64,000 nucleotides of DNA from positions 2,976,001-3,040,000 of the forward strand of contig NZ_CP125942.1 of NCBI RefSeq assembly GCF_039602135.1, in the 5' to 3' direction. Every line of letters begins with the position of its first letter. Positions within the stretch are counted from its first letter, which is position 1. Made by a program: the position numbers and the translations under genes. Below the pieces are notes generated by a model, which worked only from the letters and a program-made list of their open reading frames with translations, was not told the origin of the DNA and ran no database searches. The DNA comes from Glutamicibacter sp. B1. GTDB lineage: Bacteria > Actinomycetota > Actinomycetes > Actinomycetales > Micrococcaceae. Positions 7,977-16,110 of this stretch are shown here, in pieces.

Positions 7977-9220
7977 TTTCCCACCTGTGTCATCCACGTT
8001 GGAGCAACGCTGGGGGTCAGTGTTCGGGCAATACGTGCTGAATCGGCGAAGTCGATTTCATAGACTTGCTCTTCAGCCGGCGCACTAACATAAGCGCGTT
8101 GGGCATCAAGAACGAGGTTCACGCTGTCCATGGCCACTGGATCTTTCAGGGTCTTCTTCAGCAATGTTTCGGTAGTGCCGATCACTTTGTCGGCATTGGT
8201 CGAGTACACCTGTACGCAGCCTTGATCATCCAGGGCCACCACGTGACCCTCGGTATCGCCGACGGCAACAACTTTGAGTAGCTTCTGATCGGTCATCACT
8301 CTATTGATCGTCAGATCTCGGGTATTGATAACCCACGCGCCACGATCGCCAGCCACCGCAGCCACGACGGGTCGCGATTTACGGTGGTCAAGATCTACCG
8401 CGAGTTCATCTTCACTAGTTCCCTTGGGGTACTTCACCAGGGCAAATTCAAGGCCACCGGCTTCTGTCTCTGAAGCAACCACAATTCCTTGTTCACAGGC
8501 GATGGCAAGTCCTGCAGCAGTCTGCGTGGCATCGGTGGGGTTGGCACATTCGGCAGTCGATCCATCGACCCGCTGACCTTGAGCATCTAGGTAGTACACC
8601 TGTGCTGGGGTTGAGCCACTTGCCGGTTCGCTTTGAATTGCGCCTTCCCCGAGGGGAGCCAGAATGCCTTGGTGGGCGGTTGTCTCGGTGCTGAACTGTT
8701 CGGCGACTCTCCCCTGAGCAAGCTCGGCGTTATTGAGCAATATTCCCTTGCCCGTTTCGGGGAAGAATACTCCGGTGCTACCTGCGGTAGACAGTGGTCC
8801 GCCGATGATCCGCACCGGCCCTTGGCCCGTTACGTGGCCGACTTCTTGAGCAGCGGCACGGTAGTAATGGAAATGATCGGTGTGGTTCCAGCTCCACATT
8901 CCGCTGTCTACGATGTCGACACCTTTATTGGTATCGGCAAAGATATAGCGTCCGTCGGTATCCAAATTTTTGATATTTGGAAGCGATGACAAGTCGGTCT
9001 CTTCGCCACTTAGAAGATCCGACATTCCTGTCTTGCCCGTGGCGTCGATGGTTACTAGGTGCAGCGGCGCTTCGGCCATTTCTTGGGCACCTTCTATGGC
9101 ACCGTGGTCCGCGGGCTCAGCAGAGCTTTCTTCGTCTGGAGCCGACGGAGTCGACGCGCACCCGGTCAGCAGGAGTCCGCTGAGGAGCACTGCGGTAAAT
9201 CCGTTGATCTTGGACTTCAT
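7973..9220 (-). CDS. Beta-propeller lipoprotein, zinc metallochaperone AztD-like (first copy)
   Basis: 415 residues with signal peptide and lipobox LLTGCAS. A hallmark stretch SWNHTDHFHYYRA near residue 108-120, followed by GHVTGQGP, matches the histidine cluster that is typical of AztD zinc chaperones. The rest is propeller strands (GVDIVDS, QVYYLDAQGQ, GAWVINTRDLTI, QVYEIDF). The start overlaps the permease stop by ATGA. Its neighbour order, permease-AztD-SBP, supports a role in passing zinc to the binding protein outside the cell. Two such propellers in one operon is unusual. Confidence 0.78.
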   Translation of the reverse strand: MKSKINGFTAVLLSGLLLTGCASTPSAPDEESSAEPADHGAIEGAQEMAEAPLHLVTIDATGKTGMSDLLSGEETDLSSLPNIKNLDTDGRYIFADTNKGVDIVDSGMWSWNHTDHFHYYRAAAQEVGHVTGQGPVRIIGGPLSTAGSTGVFFPETGKGILLNNAELAQGRVAEQFSTETTAHQGILAPLGEGAIQSEPASGSTPAQVYYLDAQGQRVDGSTAECANPTDATQTAAGLAIACEQGIVVASETEAGGLEFALVKYPKGTSEDELAVDLDHRKSRPVVAAVAGDRGAWVINTRDLTINRVMTDQKLLKVVAVGDTEGHVVALDDQGCVQVYSTNADKVIGTTETLLKKTLKDPVAMDSVNLVLDAQRAYVSAPAEEQVYEIDFADSARIARTLTPSVAPTWMTQVGN

Positions 9221-10086
9221 TTGGCACTTTCACTTTGTGGGGATAGGTCTTTGGATGTCTTGTGGTGTGTATCTTGGTTTCGCACAATCATTCGACGGGC
9301 CAGCGCAGAGAGCCCTGCGAACGTGATGGCCAGGCAGGAGATTGATGGGCCGGCGGCCGTTTGGGCGTACCAGGAGATCAGCAGTCCTCCCAGAACACTG
9401 AGCATCCCAATGACTGCAGCCAGCACCATGATGACCGGGATCCGGGTGACCCAAACTTTGGCTGCCACGACCGGAGCCAGCAGCATTCCAATCACCAAGA
9501 GTGTGCCAACCGATCGGAAAGATGCGGTGATTGCTAGGGCGACCAGAGCGACCAACATGATCTGTGCCAGCCCGGGCCGAAGTCCCAAGGTTTGTGCGAT
9601 GCGGATATCAAAGGCGCTGGCGACAAAGGCGCGATGGAACTTTGTGGCGATGGCAATGCTCAGTAGCAGAGCAACAACGAGGAGGGTTAGATCCGAGGTG
9701 GAGACGGCCAGAATGTCACCGAAGAGCATGCTGGTGGCATCGGTGGCGAAGCTACGTGAGTGGGAAACAATGATGATTCCCAAGGAGAGCATGCCTACAA
9801 AAACCAGACCGATACTGGTGTCGTAGGAGAGCTTTCCTTTTCGTTGCATTGCCCCGAGTACACCGGTCATGACTACCGCGCTGATGCCGGCTCCGATCAT
9901 GACCGGGAATCCTAGGACGGTGGCCAAGGCTACGCCGGGAAGCATGCCGTGACCTATGGCTTCTCCAAGGAATGCCATGCCGCGGATGACTACCCAGGTG
10001 CCGGCAATTGCGCAAATAATGGCAACTAAACTTCCGCCAATGAGGGCGCGCTCCATGAACTCGGATGCGAAGGGATTGATGAACAC
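9217..10086 (-). CDS. Zinc ABC transporter permease (ABC-3/ZnuB family)
   Basis: 289 residues with about eight or nine membrane segments and the ABC-3 signatures GMAFLGEAIGHGMLPG and GTLLVIGMLLAP. It forms the channel of the zinc importer with the ATPase encoded divergently at 10140. GTG at 10086 has no Shine-Dalgarno sequence, but a -10-like TACTCT ends only seven bases upstream, so the transcript probably starts at or next to the start codon (leaderless). The Zur-like box lies 22-36 bp upstream. First gene of a four-gene minus-strand operon. Metal specificity rests on the Zur box and the AztD partners; manganese is the alternative. Confidence 0.85.
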   Translation of the reverse strand: MFINPFASEFMERALIGGSLVAIICAIAGTWVVIRGMAFLGEAIGHGMLPGVALATVLGFPVMIGAGISAVVMTGVLGAMQRKGKLSYDTSIGLVFVGMLSLGIIIVSHSRSFATDATSMLFGDILAVSTSDLTLLVVALLLSIAIATKFHRAFVASAFDIRIAQTLGLRPGLAQIMLVALVALAITASFRSVGTLLVIGMLLAPVVAAKVWVTRIPVIMVLAAVIGMLSVLGGLLISWYAQTAAGPSISCLAITFAGLSALARRMIVRNQDTHHKTSKDLSPQSESAK

Positions 10087-10093
10087 AACGACA

Positions 10094-10099
10094 AGAGTA
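10094..10099 (-). promoter_or_regulatory. -10 box of the zinc permease operon (leaderless)
   Basis: Read on the minus strand this is TACTCT, seven bases before the GTG at 10086. With no ribosome-binding site in between, transcription and translation should start together. Confidence 0.5.
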
Positions 10100-10107
10100 A
10101 CGTTAAA

Positions 10108-10122
10108 TGAGAATCATTATCA
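10108..10122. promoter_or_regulatory. Zur-type operator between zinc permease and ATPase genes
   Basis: TGAGAATCATTATCA is a 15-bp imperfect palindrome that closely follows the actinobacterial Zur box (TGAAAATGATTTTCA-like). It sits between two diverging zinc-transport genes, upstream of both -10 boxes, so one zinc-loaded Zur dimer pair could shut both. A second box of the same form is at 19147-19161. Confidence 0.82.
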
Positions 10123-10127
10123 ATTGC

Positions 10128-10133
10128 TATACT
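10128..10133 (+). promoter_or_regulatory. -10 box of the zinc ATPase gene (leaderless)
   Basis: TATACT is followed by only six bases (AGGGCC) before the ATG at 10140, placing the expected transcription start on the A of the start codon. Confidence 0.65.
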
Positions 10134-10139
10134 AGGGCC

Positions 10140-10844
10140 ATGACTAGTACCCCTCCTTTGATTCGCGTTGACTCAGCATGTTTCTCCTATGAGCGCGACC
10201 AGATACTGCACGATGTATCCCTCTCGGTACATGCTGGTGAAATTCTTGCCATTACCGGTGCCAATGGCTCAGGAAAATCAACGTTGTTAGAGCTCATGGC
10301 AGGGATCAACATTCCGAGCCACGGTCGAGTCGAACGCACCGCGCCGGTGGCGCTAGTCGTCCAGCGGCCTAACATTCCCGTGGGACTTCCCTTGAGCGTT
10401 GCAGATGTGGTTTCCATGGGGACGTGGCGCACTCGTACTTCCCGTGCCCAGCGGAAAGTAACAGTGAAGGATGCTTTGGAACGCGTGGGGCTACAGGGAT
10501 TTGAACGTCGTAGTTTCACCGAGCTTTCTGGTGGGCAGCGACAACGTACGCTCCTTGCCCAAGGGCTGGCGCAAAGTTCTCCCCTACTTCTTCTTGACGA
10601 ACCGCTAGCCTCACTGGACGCGGCCAGCCGCGACACAATTCATGAAATCCTGCGTACCGAAGCCAGTCGTGGAACGGCGGTGGTGCTCGTGACCCACGAT
10701 GACGACTCGCAGGGGTTAGCAGATCGAGTTATCGCCTTGCGTGATGGTCAGGTCGTGGAGAATCAGGCGGGACCTCCCGCATCCACCACGCAAGCAGGTC
10801 AGGCCAGTCAGTCACTGAATTTGGGGATGCATCTGTTTACATAG
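10140..10844 (+). CDS. Zinc ABC transporter ATP-binding protein (AztA/ZnuC-like)
   Basis: 234 residues with Walker A GANGSGKST, Q-loop VVQRPN, signature LSGGQRQR, Walker B LLLLDEP and switch histidine VTHDD. It powers the importer with the divergent permease and lipoproteins. The ATG at 10140 is chosen over the upstream in-frame ATG because the latter would translate the Zur box; with the -10 box TATACT six bases before it, the mRNA is probably leaderless. An MFS gene follows after 34 bp and may be co-transcribed. Splitting the ATPase from the rest of the system by a divergent promoter is the only odd point. Confidence 0.88.
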   Translation: MTSTPPLIRVDSACFSYERDQILHDVSLSVHAGEILAITGANGSGKSTLLELMAGINIPSHGRVERTAPVALVVQRPNIPVGLPLSVADVVSMGTWRTRTSRAQRKVTVKDALERVGLQGFERRSFTELSGGQRQRTLLAQGLAQSSPLLLLDEPLASLDAASRDTIHEILRTEASRGTAVVLVTHDDDSQGLADRVIALRDGQVVENQAGPPASTTQAGQASQSLNLGMHLFT

Positions 10845-10878
10845 GTGAGTAGGCCCAAGCAATTCTTGAAGGACTCCC

Positions 10879-12060
10879 ATGACAAAGCGGCACCCCCGGA
10901 CACCGGTACACTCCGTTCCCGATTCGGCACTGCGCTTCATTGGTTTTCTTTCGTTTTTTGATCGCTACGGCACACCACCAATGTTGCTGGCCTTATCTTT
11001 AGGTACCTCGTTAGCCTTTGCACAAGCGGTGCAACTCATTGCGGCATATTCGTTGTTTTATGCCATCGGGCAACCTCTATGGGGTCTAGTCAGCGATCGC
11101 TTCGGCAGACTACTGGTTCTCCGTCTGGCGTTGATGGGTGCCGGCGTGGGTGCATTGGCAAGCATTATGTTCGGCGACTATGTACCACTGCTTGTTGCAC
11201 GTTGCTTCACCGGGCTCATGTTCGGCGCACTCTATCCGACACTATTGACCCTGCTCGGCGATACTCGTCAAGGTGTTCACCGGGCCCGAGGGCTATCGGA
11301 TCTTCAAATCTATTCTTCACTCGGCACCACGTTGGCGACCGTATCCGCTGGCTCCATAGCCACCTATCTTGATTGGCGTCTGGTATTTGCACTACCAGCT
11401 TTGGGTTGTGCTGCAGCGCTGCACGCTTTGCGTCGGGTGCAAGAACCTGAGCATACCCGCGCAGCCTTTAGCCTGACAGCAGCCCTACGACCGATGAATC
11501 TAGCGCTGTACGCCATCGTCTTCCTCGAAGGTGGCTTGCTCATGGGCCTACTAAGTTACGTTGTTCCAGCTCTGCAGCACTCCGGTATATCTTTAGAGCT
11601 GGCAGGACTATTGGGATGCGGTTTTGCCCTCGGCGTGATTTTAGGTGCCCGATTAATGCGTTCCCTGGTGAGCCGATTCTCGAGGACCTGGCTCATTGGC
11701 TGCGGTGGCTTGGTATTGTGCGGAGCGTTTTTGCCTTCCGCTTTCTGGCCCTCAACCGCTTCGTACACAATTACCGCCTTACTCTTGGGCGCCACGAACG
11801 CCATCATGCATTCATCAATGCAGGGATGGGCTACCGACATCGCTCCCACCGCACGAGCGACCACGGTATCGTTCTTCGTGTTTTCGCTCTTTGTCGGAGC
11901 CTCAATTGCCACGTACCTCACTGCAGCCCTCGCGGAGCAAGGGCACTATGCACAGATCTTTGGTTACGGATTGATCGCCAGCGCGGCACTGGTCATTCTC
12001 GCGACTACCACCCATGCGCTATGGACCAAGAACAGTGGAGAGAAGCACCCCAGCCGCTGA
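10879..12060 (+). CDS. MFS transporter next to zinc importer
   Basis: 393 residues, 12 predicted membrane segments, with the MFS motif A version GLVSDRFGRLLVLR after segment 2. No signal peptide. GAAGGA lies a few bases before the ATG. Substrate cannot be read from the sequence. Because it starts 34 bp after the Zur-controlled ATPase gene with no terminator between, it may belong to the zinc-starvation response, for example exporting or importing a metal-binding metabolite; that is inference only. Confidence 0.75.
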   Translation: MTKRHPRTPVHSVPDSALRFIGFLSFFDRYGTPPMLLALSLGTSLAFAQAVQLIAAYSLFYAIGQPLWGLVSDRFGRLLVLRLALMGAGVGALASIMFGDYVPLLVARCFTGLMFGALYPTLLTLLGDTRQGVHRARGLSDLQIYSSLGTTLATVSAGSIATYLDWRLVFALPALGCAAALHALRRVQEPEHTRAAFSLTAALRPMNLALYAIVFLEGGLLMGLLSYVVPALQHSGISLELAGLLGCGFALGVILGARLMRSLVSRFSRTWLIGCGGLVLCGAFLPSAFWPSTASYTITALLLGATNAIMHSSMQGWATDIAPTARATTVSFFVFSLFVGASIATYLTAALAEQGHYAQIFGYGLIASAALVILATTTHALWTKNSGEKHPSR

Positions 12061-12115
12061 GGCGAGCCACATTCAAAACATCAATGTAACAGCTTGTTGC
12101 ACTTTTTTAATGCCC

Positions 12116-12796
12116 TTATCTAAACGCGCTAATAAGCACCCCAATGCCCATGAGGAACAGCGCAGCACAGGCCGTCCATTCAAGGCGCAGCGCAATCTCA
12201 GGTCGCTTGAACCAGTGCATCGCTTTTGATGCCACCGCGCTGAGAAGCAACATGTATATGAATCCCACCGAAGCGAAGATGGCCCCCAGCCCCATCCCCC
12301 AGATGAAGGTATTGGATCCACTTGGGATAAAACTTGGCATCATTGCAAGAAACAACAGCCCAAGTTTCGGATTTAGCGCGGCCGAAAGCAGCCCGGCTCC
12401 GAAAGACCTGACTATGGAGTGCCCTTCTCGGCGTGGCCCGTTGCGTGTTTCTACCCGCGCGATCGCACTGTCTGCCTTAGCCACTGCTCGAGATTTGATG
12501 AATCCGGAGCATCCTAGATAGACCAAGTACAAGCCGCCAAGTAACGCGATGACGATTTCAACGATTGGATACCGCTGGATCACCGATGCCGCTCCGGCTC
12601 CAGCCAAAGTAGCCCAAGCAAAAATGGCCACCATCATTCCTAGCGCTGCAACAATTCCGTACACCTGCCGCACCAATGAAAAGCGCAGGACAAGGAAAGT
12701 ATCTGGTCCAGGAGAAAGTGTCACCATCACGCACACCCCAAGGTATGCGCAAAACGAAGCCCAAGTCATAATGAATAAGTTTAGAATCTTGCTCAC
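12116..12796 (-). CDS. LysE/RhtB-family amino acid exporter
   Basis: 226 residues with about six membrane segments and the family signature SPGPDTFLVLRFSL near the N-terminus, then GAGLLSAALNPKLGLLFLAM. Members export amino acids such as homoserine, threonine or lysine. No convincing ribosome-binding site is visible; the GTG at 12796 gives this length, while the ATG at 12769 (MTWASF) would be a more typical N-terminus. Stand-alone gene converging on the MFS gene. Confidence 0.85.
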   Translation of the reverse strand: MSKILNLFIMTWASFCAYLGVCVMVTLSPGPDTFLVLRFSLVRQVYGIVAALGMMVAIFAWATLAGAGAASVIQRYPIVEIVIALLGGLYLVYLGCSGFIKSRAVAKADSAIARVETRNGPRREGHSIVRSFGAGLLSAALNPKLGLLFLAMMPSFIPSGSNTFIWGMGLGAIFASVGFIYMLLLSAVASKAMHWFKRPEIALRLEWTACAALFLMGIGVLISAFR

Positions 12797-12960
12797 AGAT
12801 CAACGAAACGCACGCAGGCTCTCATCATGAATTAGCAAACGACCCTGTCGTTGCTGGTTTATGCGTCGTAAACTAACCGGAACATTCCCTTCAGTTTTTA
12901 AAGATTTGACCCAAGCATTGTTTTAATAGACTGACCAAACAAGTTTGAAAGCAGGCGGCA

Positions 12961-13365
12961 ATGACCACTCCAAACGGCGAACCACAGAACCCTTACACTT
13001 CTGCGCAGCCAACCCAGGGCCAGAACCAGCAGTATGCCCAGTACCCACAGCAGACGCAGTACCAGAACGGCTACCCAGGCTACTCAGCGCAGTCGCAGCT
13101 TGAAGGCAACCAGCTAGCGCAGACTTCCATGATCCTAGGCATTCTCTCGCTCTTTGTTCTCGGCATCGTTCTTGGCCCAATCGCTATCGTCAAGGCCAGG
13201 CGCGCAGAACGTGAGTTCAACACCGCTGCAACGGTCGGCAAAGTAACCGGTTGGATCGGAACAATTCTTGCGGCTATCACAATCCTGTGCTTCATCGGAT
13301 TCATCCTGCTGGCAATCTTTGTTCCAGATGCAGCCTACGAGTCTTACGATACTTACGACTTCTAA
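12961..13365 (+). CDS. Small DUF4190-type membrane protein with Gln/Tyr/Pro-rich head
   Basis: 134 residues. The first 50 are a disordered Q/Y/P/N-rich cytoplasmic head (QYAQYPQQTQYQNGYPGY). Two membrane segments follow (about 56-78 and 95-118) separated by a basic loop KARRAEREF, the layout of DUF4190 proteins: the first segment is the GILSLFVLGIVLGPIAIV type. The tail is rich in Tyr and Asp. Function unknown. A 19-bp perfect hairpin follows. Confidence 0.75.
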   Translation: MTTPNGEPQNPYTSAQPTQGQNQQYAQYPQQTQYQNGYPGYSAQSQLEGNQLAQTSMILGILSLFVLGIVLGPIAIVKARRAEREFNTAATVGKVTGWIGTILAAITILCFIGFILLAIFVPDAAYESYDTYDF

Positions 13366-13400
13366 ATTCAGTGGCATGCCGCTTGAAAAATAGAACTTAA

Positions 13401-13442
13401 CGACGAAGCCTCCGAACCAGATTTGGTTCGGAGGCTTCGTCG
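13401..13442. terminator. Hairpin between DUF4190 gene and yceI
   Basis: Two perfect 19-bp arms (13401-13419 and 13424-13442) around a GATT loop. No long T-run follows, but it lies exactly between two converging genes. Confidence 0.7.
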
Positions 13443-13490
13443 GTATCGGCCCTAAATCCGTCAACCCCATGACGGCTCTCGGGAAGTTAT

Positions 13491-14039
13491 TTAGGCTTCT
13501 GCTGGAAGCACGAAGGAAGCGTCGATTTCGATCTTGACCTTGTCGCTGACCAGAACGCCACCAGCTTCAAGAGCCGCATTCCAGGTGATGCCAAATTCCT
13601 TGCGGGAAATGGTGGTGGAAGCGAAGAAGCCTGCGCGGGTTGCACCGAAGGCGTCGACAGCCTGGCCGCCAACCTCAACTTCGAGCTCAACTTCCTTGGC
13701 TACGCCACGGATGGTCAGTTCGCCGACCAAGACAAATTCCTCAGCGCCACCCTTGATTCCGGTGGACTTGAAGGTCATGGTTGGGAACTGCTCGCCATCG
13801 AAGAAGTCAGCACTCTTGAGGTGACCGTCGCGGTTTGCGTCCTTGGTGTTCACCGAGTTGATCTGAACAGTTGCTTCAACACTGGAAGCTTCCAGGGTTT
13901 CACCGATGTTCAGGGTTGCATCGAATTCGGTGAAGCTACCGCGCACCTTGGAGATGCCGGCGTGACGAACCGAGAAGCCAACCTCCGAGTGCGATGCGTC
14001 GAGGTTCCAGGTACCAGCGGTCAATGCAGTTGCAGCCAT
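13491..14039 (-). CDS. YceI-family polyisoprenoid-binding protein
   Basis: 182 residues forming the single lipocalin-like YceI barrel: TWNLDASHSEVGFSVRHAG at the start, HLKSADFFDGEQFPTMTF in the middle and the TISRKEFGITWN strand near the end. There is no signal peptide, so it should be cytoplasmic. Proteins of this family bind isoprenoid quinones or lipids; actinobacterial genes are often controlled by MarR-type repressors. Two matching TTGA-N4-TCAA operators lie upstream, but no marR gene is adjacent. Confidence 0.9.
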   Translation of the reverse strand: MAATALTAGTWNLDASHSEVGFSVRHAGISKVRGSFTEFDATLNIGETLEASSVEATVQINSVNTKDANRDGHLKSADFFDGEQFPTMTFKSTGIKGGAEEFVLVGELTIRGVAKEVELEVEVGGQAVDAFGATRAGFFASTTISRKEFGITWNAALEAGGVLVSDKVKIEIDASFVLPAEA

Positions 14040-14069
14040 GTCTAAATCCTTTCGTCACGCCAACATGTA

Positions 14070-14082
14070 GTTGACGTTTCAA
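14070..14082. promoter_or_regulatory. MarR-like operator 1 upstream of yceI
   Basis: GTTGACGTTTCAA contains the inverted repeat TTGA-CGTT-TCAA. Its partner at 14118-14130 is the reverse complement with one mismatch, giving two sites 48 bp apart in the yceI promoter region. Confidence 0.5.
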
Positions 14083-14117
14083 TTTGTTTTGCTGAGACCA
14101 GTATTGCACCAATTAAG

Positions 14118-14130
14118 TTGAAGCGTCAAC
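14118..14130. promoter_or_regulatory. MarR-like operator 2 upstream of yceI
   Basis: TTGAAGCGTCAAC carries TTGA-AGCG-TCAA, the second copy of the yceI-proximal site. Confidence 0.5.
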
Positions 14131-14335
14131 AAGTTTTCTCAAAAAATCTCATTTCTGTCCTACTTTTTGGCGCAAAATCCCATGTTGATCTGAGTCTTTA
14201 GCTACAAAAAATTTTTTGAGCCACAACCAAGAACCACCAGTCCAACACCAAGCAAGCGAACAAAAAACCTTCGCACTTCCATCTTGCAAACAACTCGATG
14301 CCAAAAGAACCAACCGCGCATGAACCTTTATCAAC
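14131..14335. other. Non-coding AT-rich stretch between yceI and the QAT importer
   Basis: About 200 bases of AT-rich sequence with no supported gene; short open frames here have no family character. It includes the distal part of the yceI promoter region. Confidence 0.5.
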
Positions 14336-14379
14336 AAAAGCTGAACTCCGACCTACAAAGACGTCGGAGTTCAGCTTTT
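14336..14379. terminator. Terminator of the QAT ABC operon
   Basis: AAAAGCTGAACTCCGAC (14336-14352) and its exact reverse complement (14363-14379) form a 17-bp stem ending in a T-run on either strand. It lies just past the stop of the substrate-binding gene. Confidence 0.85.
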
Positions 14380-14407
14380 ACTTGGTCGCTATATCACGAG
14401 CGACAGA

Positions 14408-15385
14408 TCAAGGCTTGGAAACCAGTCCCTGCTCGACCATCCATTCAAAGGCAACATCGGCTGGTTCACGACCAACCACATCCACCTGGTAGTTCAAGTC
14501 CATCAAAACCTCATCGGTAAGCAACGGAGCAATTTGTGCCATGATGCCTTCGACTTCAGGGTGCGCTTTGAGGAACTCGCCATTAAACGCCGGGGCGGCG
14601 TTATAGCTCGGGAAATACTTCTTGTCGTCTTCCAAGACCGTTAAGTTCAAGGCCTTGATTCGGCCATCGGTAGTGAAGACTTCGCCAAAGTTGCAAGCCC
14701 CGTCGGCTGTCGCCTGATAGATAGCCCCAACGTCATACAGACCAATATTGCTCTCTGGTACTTGGGAACCACGATCTACACCATAGTGTTTCAGCATCGG
14801 TGTCAGTCCATCACGACGTGAATTAAACTCTGGGTCGACACAGAAGGTCAGATCCTTAGGATCAACGTCCTTGAGCTCAGAGAGCTTAGTGATCCCCAAG
14901 CGCTTAGCCGTTTCTTCATTCATGGCCAACGCGTAGGTGTTATTCAGTGGTGCAGGATCTCCCCAGTCGATACCGTTGGAGAGGTCTTCATCTTTCACCG
15001 CTTCCCACTGAGCTTGTTCACCGACCACCGGTTCCTCATGCCCAAGGTAAGTTAGCCATGCGGTGCCCGTGTATTCCCAGAGAAGGCTGGCATCACCAGT
15101 GAGCAACAGTTGTCGTGCCGGCTGAGAACCAGGCACGTTCGTCAGATCTGTGACATCGTAACCTGCAGCTTCCATAGCGATAACCGTGATCTTACCGATG
15201 AGCAATTGCTCGGTGAAGGACTTGGATGTCACCGTCACCTTCGTCTGCCCCGCGTCATCGGCGACGGGATGGATCTTGCCTGGTCCTACTGCTGGTACGG
15301 TTCCCGTTGACGGGCTCAGCCCACAACCGGTCAATCCGATCACTGCTGCAATCGAGATCAAGGACAGTTTCATTGATTTTTTCAT
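14408..15385 (-). CDS. Glycine betaine/choline-type substrate-binding lipoprotein (OpuCC-like)
   Basis: About 325 residues: signal peptide with lipobox IGLTGCGL, then the OpuAC/QAT fold (KVTVTSKSFTEQLLIGKI near the N-terminus, LLWEYTGTAWLTYLGHEEP, CNFGEVFTTDGRI). It captures a quaternary ammonium osmolyte outside the cell. ATG at 15385 is chosen because it opens directly into the KKSMKLS n-region; the frame upstream overlaps the permease gene. Last gene of the operon. Confidence 0.87.
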   Translation of the reverse strand: MKKSMKLSLISIAAVIGLTGCGLSPSTGTVPAVGPGKIHPVADDAGQTKVTVTSKSFTEQLLIGKITVIAMEAAGYDVTDLTNVPGSQPARQLLLTGDASLLWEYTGTAWLTYLGHEEPVVGEQAQWEAVKDEDLSNGIDWGDPAPLNNTYALAMNEETAKRLGITKLSELKDVDPKDLTFCVDPEFNSRRDGLTPMLKHYGVDRGSQVPESNIGLYDVGAIYQATADGACNFGEVFTTDGRIKALNLTVLEDDKKYFPSYNAAPAFNGEFLKAHPEVEGIMAQIAPLLTDEVLMDLNYQVDVVGREPADVAFEWMVEQGLVSKP

Positions 15386-16110
15386 GACAGTCCCTTCGGT
15401 CGTGCAACCTGTTCGACAACGCGACCCAGCCAATCAATGGTCAAGGCCAGTAGTGCGACCAATATCGAGCCGGTAATCAATACGACATTGAGGTTCAGGT
15501 TGACGCCGGTGGTGATCAAGATACCCAGACCACCACCGTTGATGAAGGTTGCCAAGGTGGCGGTACCCACGAGCAGTACCAGAGCCGTACGGATGCCTGA
15601 AAGCATGACCGGCACCGCCAGCGGCAACTCAACCTTGAAGAGCACAGCCATGAGGCTCATGCCGATGCCTCGCCCAGCTTCGACGATGCGCTGATCCACT
15701 TGTTGCAGACCCACGATCGTGTTGGAAAGCACTGGCAGGATGGCATAGATAACCAAGGAAACAATCGCAGTCTTTGCACCAAACCCTAGCCAGAACGCCA
15801 GCAAGACGATCACACCAATAGCAGGGGCTGCCTGTCCGAAGTTGGCGATGGCCCGCACAACTGGTGCAGCGCGGCGTAGGCTCGGACGAGTTAGCAAAAT
15901 TCCCAGCGGGATAGCAATAATCAGCACGATCACCGTAGAAATCACGGTGAGTTTGAGGTGCTCTAGGGTGTACCCCCAGATGGTGGCCGGATCCAACGTC
16001 TGACGTTCAGTCTCGGTCAGATCAGCGGTTAATAACCAGATCATGAGCACCGCAAAAGCCGCGATAATGGCAACAATCTGCCATATCAGGGTTCGTTTTT
16101 CGGTATTCAT
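15382..16110 (-). CDS. QAT-family ABC transporter permease (downstream copy)
   Basis: 242 residues with about six membrane segments and the binding-protein-dependent transport motif EAGRGIGMSLMAVLFKVELPLAVP. It overlaps both the ATPase gene before it and the SBP gene after it by ATGA-type junctions. Forms half of the membrane channel of the osmolyte importer together with the product of 17362-18003. Confidence 0.87.
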   Translation of the reverse strand: MNTEKRTLIWQIVAIIAAFAVLMIWLLTADLTETERQTLDPATIWGYTLEHLKLTVISTVIVLIIAIPLGILLTRPSLRRAAPVVRAIANFGQAAPAIGVIVLLAFWLGFGAKTAIVSLVIYAILPVLSNTIVGLQQVDQRIVEAGRGIGMSLMAVLFKVELPLAVPVMLSGIRTALVLLVGTATLATFINGGGLGILITTGVNLNLNVVLITGSILVALLALTIDWLGRVVEQVARPKGLS

